Below, one piece after another: positions 22,675-33,474 of a stretch of 64,000 nucleotides of DNA. Each line of letters opens with the position of its first letter. The stretch's first letter is position 1. Under the pieces are notes generated by a model. The model was not told the DNA's origin and ran no database searches. It worked only from the letters and a program-made list of their open reading frames with translations. The stretch comes from Vanessa cardui (Eukaryota; Arthropoda; Insecta; Lepidoptera; Nymphalidae): contig NC_061127.1 in the NCBI RefSeq assembly GCF_905220365.1, positions 7,316,001-7,380,000 of the forward strand. The letters run 5' to 3'. The translations under genes were made by a program, and so were the position numbers.

Positions 22675-24963
22675 TAACAATAAAATGCTTTTGGTACATA
22701 TTCATATTCTTTAGAATAATTTAACAATAGTGCCGTTTTGTTGTTGTAGATAGAAACAGCATAGAAATGAGATCGCCTTTCGAGAGGCGTGCTGAAGAAA
22801 TCTAAAATTTTGCTAGCTTTAGGCTCTCTTAACATTACATATACAAATATACACGTATATGTAGAATATGTATTCATACAAACACACTTCTACACATTTG
22901 TATGTGTATGTGCGTTGCTCATAAGAGGCAAAGAGCGATCGGTCGATCAAGGATTACTGAGTGATTTTGTATCCCATTTATTAACGTCTGTTTCTTCGGA
23001 CATAGTAATTAATATCTTTTTTTTCGTTTCATTAGTTTGTATAATATGTGTAATATAAAATAACAGATAACATATATGTGTTGTTCTAGAATAAAAATGA
23101 AGCAGTATTGTTTAATTCTATTTATAATAAAAGTTTTAAGTCAGAAAAAATGTATAAAAAGACGCTTTTTAAATTAAATATCATCAAATAGAATTTACAT
23201 TTGACGAGTGATATCAGCTATGAATAAGACGGAGGCTTTGAATGAATAAAAATTTAATATGAACGCGGAATGATTCCGTTTTCATCACTTTTACCGCGAG
23301 AATTTCAACTCGAATTAGAGTCATACTAAAGCAGAATATTACTGGAATTTATACTACGTATAATATAAAGAATATTACCAGATTAAAATTTATTTTTTTC
23401 GGCAGTCTTCTGTTTTTTTTTTTTGTCATAATTATTATGTATTTTTTAGACATAATAGAAATAATAGATTTAACAATGCTCCTAATAATTAAAACTATAT
23501 AACAATGAATTCTATTCAACTATGTGCAAGCAATTTCAAATGCTGTTTGCATTTACGTCATTTCTATGGACAGCAATTGCATGTAACCTTAAAAAAATAT
23601 CTGGTATTGAAGCATTAATGAATCAATTATTAATCATTATTTTTTTCAGACACTTTATAATCACTATAGACACAATTTTAAATCAAATAACCTAGTGTTA
23701 CGAGAGTAACCTTAGCCTTCAATACGGTGTTATGGCATTTGATTCTATATCATAATTTATATCATATTATTATTGCATATTATGAATATAGCAGGGGCTA
23801 TTGAATTTACTTCGTTATATACCATTATTATTGTAATTAATTGACCAACAATTTGTACCTAACACTGTAATTAATATTATTTTATATGGCATAGCTTTTA
23901 ATACTGGCATGTAACACTATTTCTTATTTTAAATATGGTCGAACTGTCATTAGAAAACAATTGGACGATAGCGTGGCATTGTAACAAAAGATAGAGAGAT
24001 TGGAGCATTATTGTAAAACAATAATATTATTTTGGCCATGTCGAACTACTGAAATAACAATAGTTTAAAGTTTGTTTGGATTTAAGGTATTATGAATCTT
24101 TTGGCAACCACGTAGAATTTTAAAGACAATATATTTTTCTGTCTTTATCAGTACTTGTATTGAAGCTTCAATTTAATTATTGTGTCTTAGCAATCGTTGT
24201 TGACCGTTGCATTCCTTTTATGTTATAAAAGTTGGCACGGACGAGGGCAACTATCGTCTTAATCAAAAGCCTTCTCGAACGAAGGTTTTGACAATTTCTT
24301 GGAAGAAATAATGCTTCGTTGTAATTTAACATCTTACAAGATTTCTCAAACTGCAGCAATTTTTTGTAGTCTTAAGAGTTTTCCAGGGTAGCTTTGGATG
24401 GGATTTTTTAGTTTTTTTAAAAAAGGTAAAAGGCATTGGGGTTCGTTAATTTATAAAAGTGGAACCTTTAATGAATACATGATTATGTATATTCCGTCTC
24501 TTGTGAATACAGAATTGAGAAAAAAGCTATTAACATGCAAATGGTTGACAAGCTACAAAGTACCAACATTCAGTTAAAAGCAATTATGTATTTATGAACG
24601 TATTTTAAATTGCGGTCATTTTAGCTCTATCGTTTAATAAGTGTTGGTACTAATCGATGCGTATAAAAATAATTTCCTTGAACGCATCGTTCTTCTAATT
24701 CTGTTTATAATTTGTACAGAAGCTGTGAAGGTTTTTGATTTAGAACAAGTGAAATTTGACCAAATAATGCAGGTTTAAAGTACAGATAAAATTTGCTCAG
24801 TTTTTATTTGCTTTATTTTCGACGACTCTTTCAAATGTCGAAAACGTAAATACAGCCATAAGAAGTATGGATTTATATTCTCGGAGAAATAAACATCAAA
24901 CCTTCTCTTCAAAATGACAGCTGTTGCTTATGACTGAAACGTCAAAACGATCTGTCAATAAAT
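22675..24963. other. Unassigned AT-rich DNA upstream of the I-like element
   Basis: About 2.3 kb with no recognisable gene or repeat. Small open frames (22789-23058 plus, 24177-24359 minus) show no motif. Confidence 0.45.
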
Positions 24964-24975
24964 ACGATTCACTGT
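24964..24975. repeat. Target-site duplication, left, of the I-like element
   Basis: acgattcactgt, repeated exactly at 30512-30523. Confidence 0.9.
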
Positions 24976-25189
24976 GTTTTTTCGCTTGCGTTAGCTTTGG
25001 TTGACACACGTGTTAGTGAGATATCTGTGTTTTTATATTAATTCTGTGTAACTTTTTTATGAATTTTCAGTGCAAATAGTTTAATTTTATGGTTTCTGGG
25101 TTTTACTAACATAATTCGGTTTCGGTAAGTGTTATTTACTTTTGATTATAGTTATAGTATATTAGTTAAGTTACAGTAGTTAGTTTATA

Positions 25190-26608
25190 ATGGATGTTGA
25201 TCCACCTCCCGAACCTCCTGATCCCGGGGGTTCAGAATGTCAAACTGATCCTCCAACATCCTCTTCTCGCAAACGCTCCGGCGATAAGTCTTCTTGCTCT
25301 CCTGATTCCTCTTCAAAGAAAACAGTTATCCACCCTTCTACCGCTAGTGCCTCTATCCAGAATGTTTATGTTAATCCTTCCTTTATTGATGGCCCAAAAA
25401 GTTACACGGATGACGACAAAGGTCCCTTCATTGTCCACGTCTCTCGGGAAGTAGCTGATCCAGCTGCAGGTAATTCAATTAGAGCCATTAAATTCGGACA
25501 ATTTCTTCATAAGCACAAGATTGGTTCTATTATGAATGATGGTGTCAAAAATGTTGGAAGGAACAAAATTGAAATTCAGTTTGCTTCAGCACAAGCTGCA
25601 AATAGTTTTTTAAAGAACCCAGTCTTAGCATTGTGTAAGTATACGGCTAGCCTTCCTACTTATAACATTACCAGAATGGGACTAATAAAAGGCATCCCAG
25701 TGGACTGGTCTATGGAGGATCTCATTGAATCAATTGAGCTTCCTCATGGATGTGGGGAAGTAATAAAATTGAGGCGTCTTAACCGGAAGACTATTAACGA
25801 AGGAGTTGTGTCTTGGGTACCAACTCAATCGGTAGTCATAACTTTTAAAGGTCAAATCCTTCCTAGCAAAATATATTCATTTCATACATCCCTTCCCGTT
25901 GAAATATACAATCTCCCCACAATAATATGTTTAAACTGTTGTCGATATGGCCACGTTCGGACTCAGTGTAGATCTACTTCCAGGTGCTTTAAATGTTCTC
26001 AATCTCATACGGGTGATTCGTGTGAGGTTATTAAAGATAATTCTACATGTTTACATTGTTCTGGCAAACACTTTGCCACAGATAAGGATTGCCCTGAGTA
26101 TTCTCGTCAGCAATCAATTAAAATTGTAATGGCACAAGATAATGTCTCATACATGGAAGCTGCCTCTCGCTTCCCTAATGTCCGCAGATCCTATGCTGAG
26201 GTAGCAAAAGAGTTGTTCTCTGTTCCTGCATACGTCCCACCCACCCCTGGTCCTTCGAGGTCCACCCCTAGTCCTACTAAATCTTACAGACAAACCGTTG
26301 TCCGCTCTCCCTCCCCTAGACTTCCTCAAGGAAAGGGGTATGATAAACATGCCCATCAGGCCATAGTTGCCAATTGCCCCTCCTCCTCTCCTAATGGTTG
26401 CGCTCTAAACGTCCCTCAGCCTTCCCCACCTAATAATAATCCTAATTTATTGGAATTACTCACCAAAATCCTCCTAAATATCCTCAGTACATGTAATGAT
26501 GTCCCATTACCGTCCAACGTTGCCAATGATTTATCCCAGCTATTTACAATCCTTAATAATGGCCCCAATCAGATTCCTTCAATGGAACTGTCAAAGCGTC
26601 CGTCGTAA
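25190..26608 (+). CDS. ORF1: Gag-like nucleic-acid-binding protein of the I-like element
   Basis: The 472-residue protein is expected to bind element RNA and form the ribonucleoprotein particle needed for retrotransposition. The N-terminus is Pro/Ser-rich and low in complexity. A central region of about residues 75-240 has the look of the RNA-binding part of LINE Gag proteins. Three zinc-knuckle-type motifs follow at about residues 247-301: CLNCCRYGHVRTQC is a clean CX2CX4HX4C, and two shorter variants come after it (CFKC..H....C and CLHC..H......C). The C-terminal part is Pro/Ser-rich again. The start is the first ATG in frame after a 214-bp leader. The end overlaps ORF2 by 50 nt. No damage is seen. 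Confidence 0.93.
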   Translation: MDVDPPPEPPDPGGSECQTDPPTSSSRKRSGDKSSCSPDSSSKKTVIHPSTASASIQNVYVNPSFIDGPKSYTDDDKGPFIVHVSREVADPAAGNSIRAIKFGQFLHKHKIGSIMNDGVKNVGRNKIEIQFASAQAANSFLKNPVLALCKYTASLPTYNITRMGLIKGIPVDWSMEDLIESIELPHGCGEVIKLRRLNRKTINEGVVSWVPTQSVVITFKGQILPSKIYSFHTSLPVEIYNLPTIICLNCCRYGHVRTQCRSTSRCFKCSQSHTGDSCEVIKDNSTCLHCSGKHFATDKDCPEYSRQQSIKIVMAQDNVSYMEAASRFPNVRRSYAEVAKELFSVPAYVPPTPGPSRSTPSPTKSYRQTVVRSPSPRLPQGKGYDKHAHQAIVANCPSSSPNGCALNVPQPSPPNNNPNLLELLTKILLNILSTCNDVPLPSNVANDLSQLFTILNNGPNQIPSMELSKRPS

Positions 26609-29600
26609 GAAACCTGAACTCCTCTCACTTATTAATTCATTTAAACCTGTCATTATTGCCATCTCTGAGACATGGCTGATTCCCGGCTCTCGTTTTCGGG
26701 TACCGGGTTTCTCCTGTTTGAGGGATGACAGAAATGATGGGTATGCAGGTTGTGCCATCTTGATCAGGCACTCCATTCCCTTCTCCCAAATTTCCTTACC
26801 TCCTTTTAGCCAGCAAATCAATGCTGTAGCTATCAAAGCCTTCAACATCTCCTTTTTATCTATCTACATTCCTCATCCTAACCCTTCACTTGTTCCTGAA
26901 TTACACTCCATTTTTTCTTCCCTCCCAAGCCCTGTTCTTGCTATGGGGGATTTTAATGCCCACCATACATTATGGGGTTCCTATTTCTGTGATGGATTTG
27001 CCCCCTTGTTGGTGGACATTGTTGATGATGTAAACTTTTGCATTCTCAATGATGGTTCGCCGACTCGTAGGGTTTATCCTAATCAGAATCCTAATTCTGC
27101 TATTGATTTATCCATAGCATCCCCATCCCTTTCCTCGCAAATATCTTGGAATATCCTTCCATCTACGTTTGGAAGTGATCATTTCCCTATCCTTCTTTCA
27201 TTAAACAACAGATCCATTGCTCCATCCAAATCCTCCCCTCTCCTTAAATATAAACTTAAAAATGCTAACTGGTTAGCATACTCTAACTCTATTGATGTCA
27301 TGTTAAGCTCCCTCCCTGATTTTGTGAACGGTGAAAATGCTCTTGCTTACTACGAGCTTTTTCTTAATATTATTAAATCCTCTGCTGATTCCCATTTCCC
27401 ACAAAAAAATCTTAATAAAAAAATTTGCATCTCTCCGCCTTGGTGGGATGAAGAGTGTAATTCCTTGGTCCAACAGAGATCTGAAGCCGAAGAGTCATAT
27501 AATGTATCTATGACTTCACAAAATTTTATCAAATATCAGCATATAGATGCCAAAATTAAAAAACTATTTTCCAGAAAGAAAAAACAGGGATGGACCAATT
27601 TCTGTGAATCCCTTAGTCCTCGGTCTCCCCCTCAAACAGTTTGGAGAAATCTTAAGAGATTTCGCCGCTCCCTCGATTCTGATAACCCAAACGCCTATAA
27701 TCCATCCGTATGGCTTAATGATTTTACTACCAAACTTGCTCCCCCCTTTGTTCCATGTCGGGATAGTTTTATAAATTTTACTCAAACATCTTCCTCAGAT
27801 GATATGGATAGTCCGTTTACTATCTCAGAGCTATACACAGCTCTGAACGGACTGAAGGACTCGTCACCAGGGGAAGATGGCGTGCCCTACTCCTTTATAA
27901 TAAACCTCAGTGATAAAGCTAAATGCGTCTATCTGAATATAATTAATGCTTTTTTCTCAACAGGAATCGTCCCGGAATCTTGGAAGTCCCAAATTATTAT
28001 CCCCATACTAAAACCGGGAAAAAGCCCTTTGGACCCCAATTCTTATAGACCCATTGCTTTATCGTCTACACTAGTGAAAGTTACTGAACATCTCCTAAAA
28101 AACCGTTTGGAATGGATAATGGAAAGCAGAAATATTCTCTCGCCCTCTCAATTTGGCTTTCGAAAGGGTTTGAGTACTCTTGATAGTCTCAGCATTCTTA
28201 CGACAGACATTCGAATAGCCTTCTCTAACGGAGAGTACCTTGTGGGTGTTTTTCTAGATATTACTTCTGCATATGATAATGTTCTTCTTCCGGTACTCAG
28301 GCAAAAATTGCAACAGCTGAGTATCCCTCCGAGGATTACTCATTTCATATGTAATCTGCTTTTTTGCAGATCAATTTCTGTTAAATACCAAAATTGTATT
28401 CTTCCCCCCAGGATTGTCTGGAAAGGTCTCCCGCAAGGTTCAGTCCTTAGCCCTCTGCTTTATAGCATTTATACCCATGATCTCGAATTGTCTGTGAATA
28501 ATTTCTGTAACATACTTCAATATGCTGATGACATCGTTTTATATTTTAAATCTACATCTGTTGAAAATTTAACTTTGCGATTAAACTCTGCTTTACATTA
28601 TCTTGACCTATGGCTCTCTGACCATGGCCTGTCTTTGTCTATTGATAAGACTCAGGCAGTTGTGTTCACTAGAAAAAGACAAATTCCTGTCTTCGACTTG
28701 TTTTTTGGGGATCAACGCATCAACTTTGCCAACAAGACGAAATTTCTAGGCATTATTCTCGACAACAAACTGAATGGAATTTGTCACTCTGAGCATGTTA
28801 TTAAAAAATGTGAAAAGGGTATTAACGTCCTTAGAGCAGTCTCAGGAGTCTGGTGGGGAGCTCACCCCTATTCTCTTAAACTACTGTACAATGCAATAGT
28901 TCGTAGTCATTTAGACTACGGACTATTTGTCTTAGAACCACTTAGTAAATCCGTTTCTGAAAAACTTAATAAAATTCAATACAAATGCCTCAGAATAATC
29001 CTAGGAGCTATGAAAACTACTCCCACTAACGCTCTGCAGGTTGAATGTGTTGATCCTCCGCTTCAACTGAGAAGACAATTTTTATGCGACCGTTTTGTAG
29101 TAAAATCTTTACAGTTATCCTCTCATCCTCTTTGGTCCCGTCTAAGCGAACTGTCCCAACTCTGCGTTCGCTCTAGAAGTCCATCCTTATTATTAGACAG
29201 TTTTTTAAAATTTACTTCACTCCCACATCCTATCTTAAGATTCCAGTCAAATCCTCTTTTTTCCACTCCATTTAGATCTCTAGTCTATAATCCGTCAATC
29301 ATTACAGATCTTGGTCTTATTAAAGGGGCCCCTGATACAAACTCTAAATTTCAAAGATTTCTTCATCAAAATTGGTCAAATCATTTACTTATATTTACTG
29401 ATGCCTCTAAACTATCCCCTGAAAGCTGCGTCGGCTCAGCCTGTTGGATCCCCAAATTCAAAATTGTCCTTCAATTTAAATCCCCTCCTGAATCATCCAT
29501 CTTTACCGGTGAAGCGATTGCAATTTTAGAAGCCATCGTTTTTGTCCACTCCCATGATCTCAGACACACGATAATTTTGACAGACTCTTTGAGTTGTCTG

Positions 29601-30251
29601 TTGGCAATTAAGGAAAATCCGTTTCGTAGTAAACGAAAGTTTTTCATCATCCTTAAGATCAGGGAAGCATTGTTTTCTTGTCATCAAAAAGGGCTAGATT
29701 TATCGCTTGTCTGGATACCAAGCCATTCTGGTATTCCCGACAACGATGCAGCAGATTCATTTGCTAAATCTGCGATATCGACTGGCTCTCTTGATCATTT
29801 TAAAAACTCAACACAGGACTTGTGTGCTCTACCGAAAATTCATCTTGTTAAATCCTGGAACTCTGTTTGGGAAGTTTCATCAAAATCTAAAGGTAGATTT
29901 TACGCAAGTCTACAACCAGTTATTCCGAGGCGACCTTGGTTTTCTCATCACAGGCAAGCTAAACGTTGGGTCACCACAACTATCTGCCGTTTACGCCTTG
30001 GACATGCATGTACGCCCGTTCATCTTTGTAAAATTAGAGTTAGAGATCACTCTTTGTGTGAATGTGGCCTTGACGAAGGTTCCTTATCCCATATACTGTT
30101 TTCTTGCCCCAATCTCCTCCACCCCGTATATGACGTTCTCCCTCCCAAAGTTCCTCGCCCTATTAATGTTGAATGTTTGTTAATGTGTGTGTTTAGTCCA
30201 CTTTGTAAATTTTTATGTAAATATATTGAGCGTAATAAAATTAAGTTGTAA
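26559..30251 (+). CDS. ORF2: endonuclease / reverse transcriptase / RNase H polyprotein of the I-like element
   Basis: This protein nicks the target, copies the RNA in place and removes or processes the RNA strand. I place the start at ATG 26559 (1230 residues), because the endonuclease begins at once (FLQWNCQS with catalytic Asn10); the frame is open further upstream, to at least 26496. Endonuclease landmarks are SETW (Glu37), GDFN (Asp131) and SDH (206-208). The reverse transcriptase has YRPIAL (496), GLPQGSVLSP and the catalytic YADD (655-658). RNase H has TDAS (Asp948), Glu985, TDS (Asp1009) and a late Asp near 1063 following PSHSG. A C-terminal Cys/His motif starts at Cys1167. All key residues are present and no stop interrupts it. 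It is in the +1 frame relative to ORF1. Confidence 0.95.
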   Translation: MAPIRFLQWNCQSVRRKKPELLSLINSFKPVIIAISETWLIPGSRFRVPGFSCLRDDRNDGYAGCAILIRHSIPFSQISLPPFSQQINAVAIKAFNISFLSIYIPHPNPSLVPELHSIFSSLPSPVLAMGDFNAHHTLWGSYFCDGFAPLLVDIVDDVNFCILNDGSPTRRVYPNQNPNSAIDLSIASPSLSSQISWNILPSTFGSDHFPILLSLNNRSIAPSKSSPLLKYKLKNANWLAYSNSIDVMLSSLPDFVNGENALAYYELFLNIIKSSADSHFPQKNLNKKICISPPWWDEECNSLVQQRSEAEESYNVSMTSQNFIKYQHIDAKIKKLFSRKKKQGWTNFCESLSPRSPPQTVWRNLKRFRRSLDSDNPNAYNPSVWLNDFTTKLAPPFVPCRDSFINFTQTSSSDDMDSPFTISELYTALNGLKDSSPGEDGVPYSFIINLSDKAKCVYLNIINAFFSTGIVPESWKSQIIIPILKPGKSPLDPNSYRPIALSSTLVKVTEHLLKNRLEWIMESRNILSPSQFGFRKGLSTLDSLSILTTDIRIAFSNGEYLVGVFLDITSAYDNVLLPVLRQKLQQLSIPPRITHFICNLLFCRSISVKYQNCILPPRIVWKGLPQGSVLSPLLYSIYTHDLELSVNNFCNILQYADDIVLYFKSTSVENLTLRLNSALHYLDLWLSDHGLSLSIDKTQAVVFTRKRQIPVFDLFFGDQRINFANKTKFLGIILDNKLNGICHSEHVIKKCEKGINVLRAVSGVWWGAHPYSLKLLYNAIVRSHLDYGLFVLEPLSKSVSEKLNKIQYKCLRIILGAMKTTPTNALQVECVDPPLQLRRQFLCDRFVVKSLQLSSHPLWSRLSELSQLCVRSRSPSLLLDSFLKFTSLPHPILRFQSNPLFSTPFRSLVYNPSIITDLGLIKGAPDTNSKFQRFLHQNWSNHLLIFTDASKLSPESCVGSACWIPKFKIVLQFKSPPESSIFTGEAIAILEAIVFVHSHDLRHTIILTDSLSCLLAIKENPFRSKRKFFIILKIREALFSCHQKGLDLSLVWIPSHSGIPDNDAADSFAKSAISTGSLDHFKNSTQDLCALPKIHLVKSWNSVWEVSSKSKGRFYASLQPVIPRRPWFSHHRQAKRWVTTTICRLRLGHACTPVHLCKIRVRDHSLCECGLDEGSLSHILFSCPNLLHPVYDVLPPKVPRPINVECLLMCVFSPLCKFLCKYIERNKIKL

Positions 30252-30476
30252 ATATTTTTGTGATCGTTCTTATTTGATGTCTTAATAATATTGTAATATG
30301 TTTATCTAATTATTTATATATTGTATTGTTTTAGGTTATGGGTTAACAGAGAGTCTACTACTATTGTGCCCTTAAAATTAATTTAAGCCTGCAATCTCGA
30401 CCGCACCGTTCAATCTCCATCGTGTCTTCTCCATCGCACGTGACATTGGCGAAATAATCTGTGCTCTCTTGGCACA

Positions 30477-30511
30477 AATAAAAGCCATATATTAAAAAAA
30501 AAAAAAAAAAA
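30477..30511 (+). promoter_or_regulatory. Polyadenylation signal and poly(A) tail of the I-like element
   Basis: AATAAA at 30477-30482, followed by an A run from 30494 up to the target duplication. This is consistent with integration of a polyadenylated transcript. Confidence 0.85.
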
Positions 30512-30523
30512 ACGATTCACTGT
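30512..30523. repeat. Target-site duplication, right, of the I-like element
   Basis: acgattcactgt, identical to 24964-24975. The exact left edge is ambiguous by one A because it joins the poly(A) tail. Confidence 0.9.
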
Positions 30524-31179
30524 ATGAATTTTTTGGCAGATATTTGAATCTCAATTGTTTTTCGTTTCATAAATCAGCCAGTATTGATATCATGGAATGC
30601 TGAATGGTCGAGGTATCACGTTTCAAAGTAATTTTGATTGAACGTTTAGTAAAATAATATTCCTTTCTGAACTTTATACTTTAACTTTCATAACTTCTTG
30701 TTTCGTTTTCAATTTCCCTCATTTAATTATGTCAATAAAACTTTGTAATCCAATAGTATCTCCCATAGTTTTAATTGACTTTGGTTGGTGAATTTGTATA
30801 AAATTGCAAAATAATTATGTAATATTATCAAAGGCAGTTTATGTTGTCGAGAGGAATGACGATGATGACGGTGATGTTGAAAATCCTCAATTAAGTGCAA
30901 TGCTCTTAAACAATTTGGTCACGCCGGCTATTTTCCACCGCGTCGAGAGTGTCGTCACCGAAAATTACAAATTTAAGGCTGCTACTGAGAAACTCTTGAT
31001 AGGAATACTTAATATTTGTAATATATCACTTTTATAACAAAGAGTAAAATTACTTAACATTGATTTCAGATTTATACCAACTAAATACATGGGCAAATGT
31101 GTTGTTGTTCTAATTAACAGACGATGGCTTTTCTTTCGACATAACCAGCAGATCAATGATATGTTTCCGATGTAATGTC
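30524..31179. other. Mostly unassigned; one weak coding-like open frame
   Basis: A plus-strand open frame at 30804-31037 contains a less AT-rich core with an acidic run (ERNDDDDGDVE) and a plausible amphipathic stretch. No family is recognised and no convincing splice sites flank it. It could be a fragment of a host exon or of an old transposon gene. Confidence 0.25.
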
Positions 31180-31398
31180 ATTGGTGGTAGGGCTTTGTGC
31201 AAGCCCGCCTGGGTAGGCACCTACTCATCAGACATTCTACCGCTAAACAACAGAACGCAGTATTGTTGTGTTCCGGTTTGAAGGGTATGTAAGCCAGTGT
31301 AACTACAGCCACAAAGGACATAGCATCTTAGTTCCCAAGGTTGGTGGCGTATTGACGATGTAAGGAATAGTTAATATTTCTTACAGCGTCATTGTCGT
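31180..31398 (+). mobile_element. S2 SINE-like element lacking its CR1-like tail
   Basis: A plus-strand S2 copy that matches well from ggtggtagggctttgtgcaa to ttacagcgtcattgtc and then stops. The CR1-like 3' tail is missing. A copy without the tail most likely lost it after insertion, since the tail would be needed for priming. Confidence 0.78.
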
Positions 31399-31689
31399 TT
31401 ATTTTATGTACAAAACATATTGGAGAAATAAAACATATAAGAAAACACTATTGGAACGATCGTTATGAATTTATCCATAGAGATCATCCAAGAGTTAAGG
31501 AAATATATAGTTATTTTAAAAGTGTCATAGCTGGACACCTAATTACCAACTTTCAGTAGTATTATCAATATTAGCTACGCTTAGAAATAATTATTATTCA
31601 GTTTTTTTTTATACAGAAGGTTTATCATTATGCATACTGCCTTTATTATGACAGTTGTTTTTTGTATTTTACTATTATATTAACGATGC

Positions 31690-31835
31690 AAAAATATTCT
31701 ACCGCCAAGCAGTAATACTTTGTATTATTGCGATCCACTTAAAAAGTAAGTGGCACACAGGATAGTTATCCAGTTTATTGCCTTGGAGTTGTAAGCAATA
31801 GTTATTCTTCATATGGCACCAATATGTACCTATAT
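31690..31835 (+). repeat. Degraded S2 copy
   Basis: attctaccgccaa followed by worn counterparts of the middle of S2 (gtattattgcg, aagtaagtggcac). High divergence. Confidence 0.4.
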
Positions 31836-32496
31836 AATAACCACATATCATTCGTAATTATATTTTGGGTTTTTGACATAAGATCTTTTTTTTCCACTGC
31901 AATATCTACTAGGTAACCAAAAATGAATACGAGAATATTACTTTGATGTATTTAAACCTTGGAATAAGGCCTGTTTTTTTGTTTCGGGCGACATACGTTT
32001 CAAGTTAATTAAGCGTTGGGAGACCCACTTAGCTTTTATTTATCCATTGTTAGCAGATAAATTTACTTCATTAAATTATCTGTACTTACAATCTTATCTC
32101 TTTTGTGAATTACCAAATCCTTTTGAAATCTTCGATTTAATTTTGCTGGATAATAGTATTTAAGTCTTACCCATCACTGACTCTGGTGAACAGACACTGA
32201 TTTAACAGTTGGAAAATTTAAATTTCAATAGAAACATTTCTATGAAATTAATCTATTGAAACCGGTAAAGTATATCAAGATATACTTTAGTAGTTTATAT
32301 TACAATAGTTATAAGTTTTGAAGACTGATCGTTCTGATTCTGATCTAATTATTTTTCTATTCGACCAAATATTAATGTCATGTTCGACAAGCCATTTACT
32401 GAGGCTTTCCCTTCGGTGCAGTTGCCTATACATATTCGATTTTTATTATATAGATATCTGGTTCAATTTTTAAAAGTTACAAGTACTTAAAAAATA
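31836..32496. other. Unassigned AT-rich DNA
   Basis: Nothing recognisable. Confidence 0.5.
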
Positions 32497-32508
32497 AAGA
32501 AAATGTTC

Positions 32509-32813
32509 AACAACAACAACAACAGCTTGTAAATTCCCACTGCTGGACTAAAGGCCTCCTCTCCCTTTGAGCAGGTTTGGAACATATTCCACCACGCTGT
32601 TCCAATGCGGGTTGGTGGAATTAACATGTGGCAGAATTTCTATGAAATTTGTCACATGCGGGTTTCCTCACGATGTTTTGCTTCACCGCTGAGCATGAGA
32701 AGAATTATAAAGACAAATTAAGCACACGAATCAGCGGTGCTTGCCTGGGTTTGAACCCGCAATCATCGGTTAAGATACACGCGTTCTAACCACTGGGCCA
32801 TCTCGACTCTCCC
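32509..32813 (-). mobile_element. S1 SINE, full-length, with target duplication
   Basis: A minus-strand S1 copy with a long (GTT)n tail (caacaacaacaacaacag on the plus strand). It is flanked by a perfect 12-bp duplication aagaaaatgttc at 32497-32508 and 32814-32825. It is one of the least diverged S1 copies and a good representative of the (GTT)n subfamily. Confidence 0.9.
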
Positions 32814-32837
32814 AAGAAAATGTTCGATCTATTCTAA

Positions 32838-32985
32838 TAAAAAATCAAAATCAAAATAAACTTTATTCGAGTAGGCTTTTACAAGCACTTTTGAATCGTC
32901 ATTTTACAATTAAGTGAAGCTACCACCGGAAAGGAAAATTCGGAAAGTAGATTCTACCGAGAAGAACCGGCAAGAAACTCAGTAA
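32838..32985 (+). repeat. Rc repeat
   Basis: A well-preserved Rc copy beginning with AAAATC-type simple repeats, then gtaggcttttacaagcac and gaagaaccggcaagaaact. It lies 12 bases beyond the right duplication of the S1 copy at 32509. Confidence 0.62.
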
Positions 32986-33231
32986 TAAAGTAAATATATA
33001 ACTTATTTTATCCAAATGCCTTATATATTTTCAGCAGGGGTATGTGAATATACTACATATATTTATGAATGCATCTTATCTGCAGTAATAACATCAAACG
33101 TTCTCTTACAAGAGAACTCTTACTTGCTTGAGGCTTTTGAGGAATATGAGCTGATATTACCTGCTACGAACTGATTGCTCTAAGTAGAATATATTAATTA
33201 AATTATAGCCTATAGAATAATATACCTAATA

Positions 33232-33474
33232 GCAACAGCATAAAAAATTACCACTGCTGGGATAATGCTTACTTTCCCTTTGAAGAAAAGGTTAGAAGTT
33301 TATTCCATCACGCTGTTCCAATGCGGATTGATATATTCACATGTAGCAGAATTTTGTTGAAATTAGACACATGCAGTTTTCTGAGCTCAAAATGAATACG
33401 TGATGCTTTCCTCGTTTTGAACCTGCAATCATCGATTAAGATGTACGTAACCACTGGGCCATCTCAGCTCTTAG
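33232..33474 (-). mobile_element. S1 SINE, diverged, with internal deletion
   Basis: A minus-strand S1 copy. The head (accactgggccatctcagct on the plus strand) and 3' third (ccactgctgggataatg) are clear. The middle between the acacatgcag block and the tcgttttgaacctgc block is shortened. Confidence 0.7.

Larger units (their letters stand above)
24976..30511 (+). mobile_element. Full-length I-clade-like non-LTR retrotransposon
   Basis: About 5.5 kb, bounded by a perfect 12-bp duplication. The layout is a 214-bp 5' UTR, a Gag-like ORF1, an overlapping ORF2 with endonuclease, reverse transcriptase and RNase H domains and a C-terminal Cys/His motif, a 3' UTR of about 240 bp with AATAAA, and a poly(A) tail. 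RNase H downstream of the reverse transcriptase points to the I group rather than to Jockey, which lacks it. Both ORFs are open throughout. The perfect duplication and open frames indicate a recent insertion. It is noticeably less AT-rich than its flanks. Confidence 0.93.

Noticed and set aside
26591..26848. Minus-strand open frames inside the I-like and CR1 elements
   Set aside because: They are antisense shadows of the plus-strand polyproteins.
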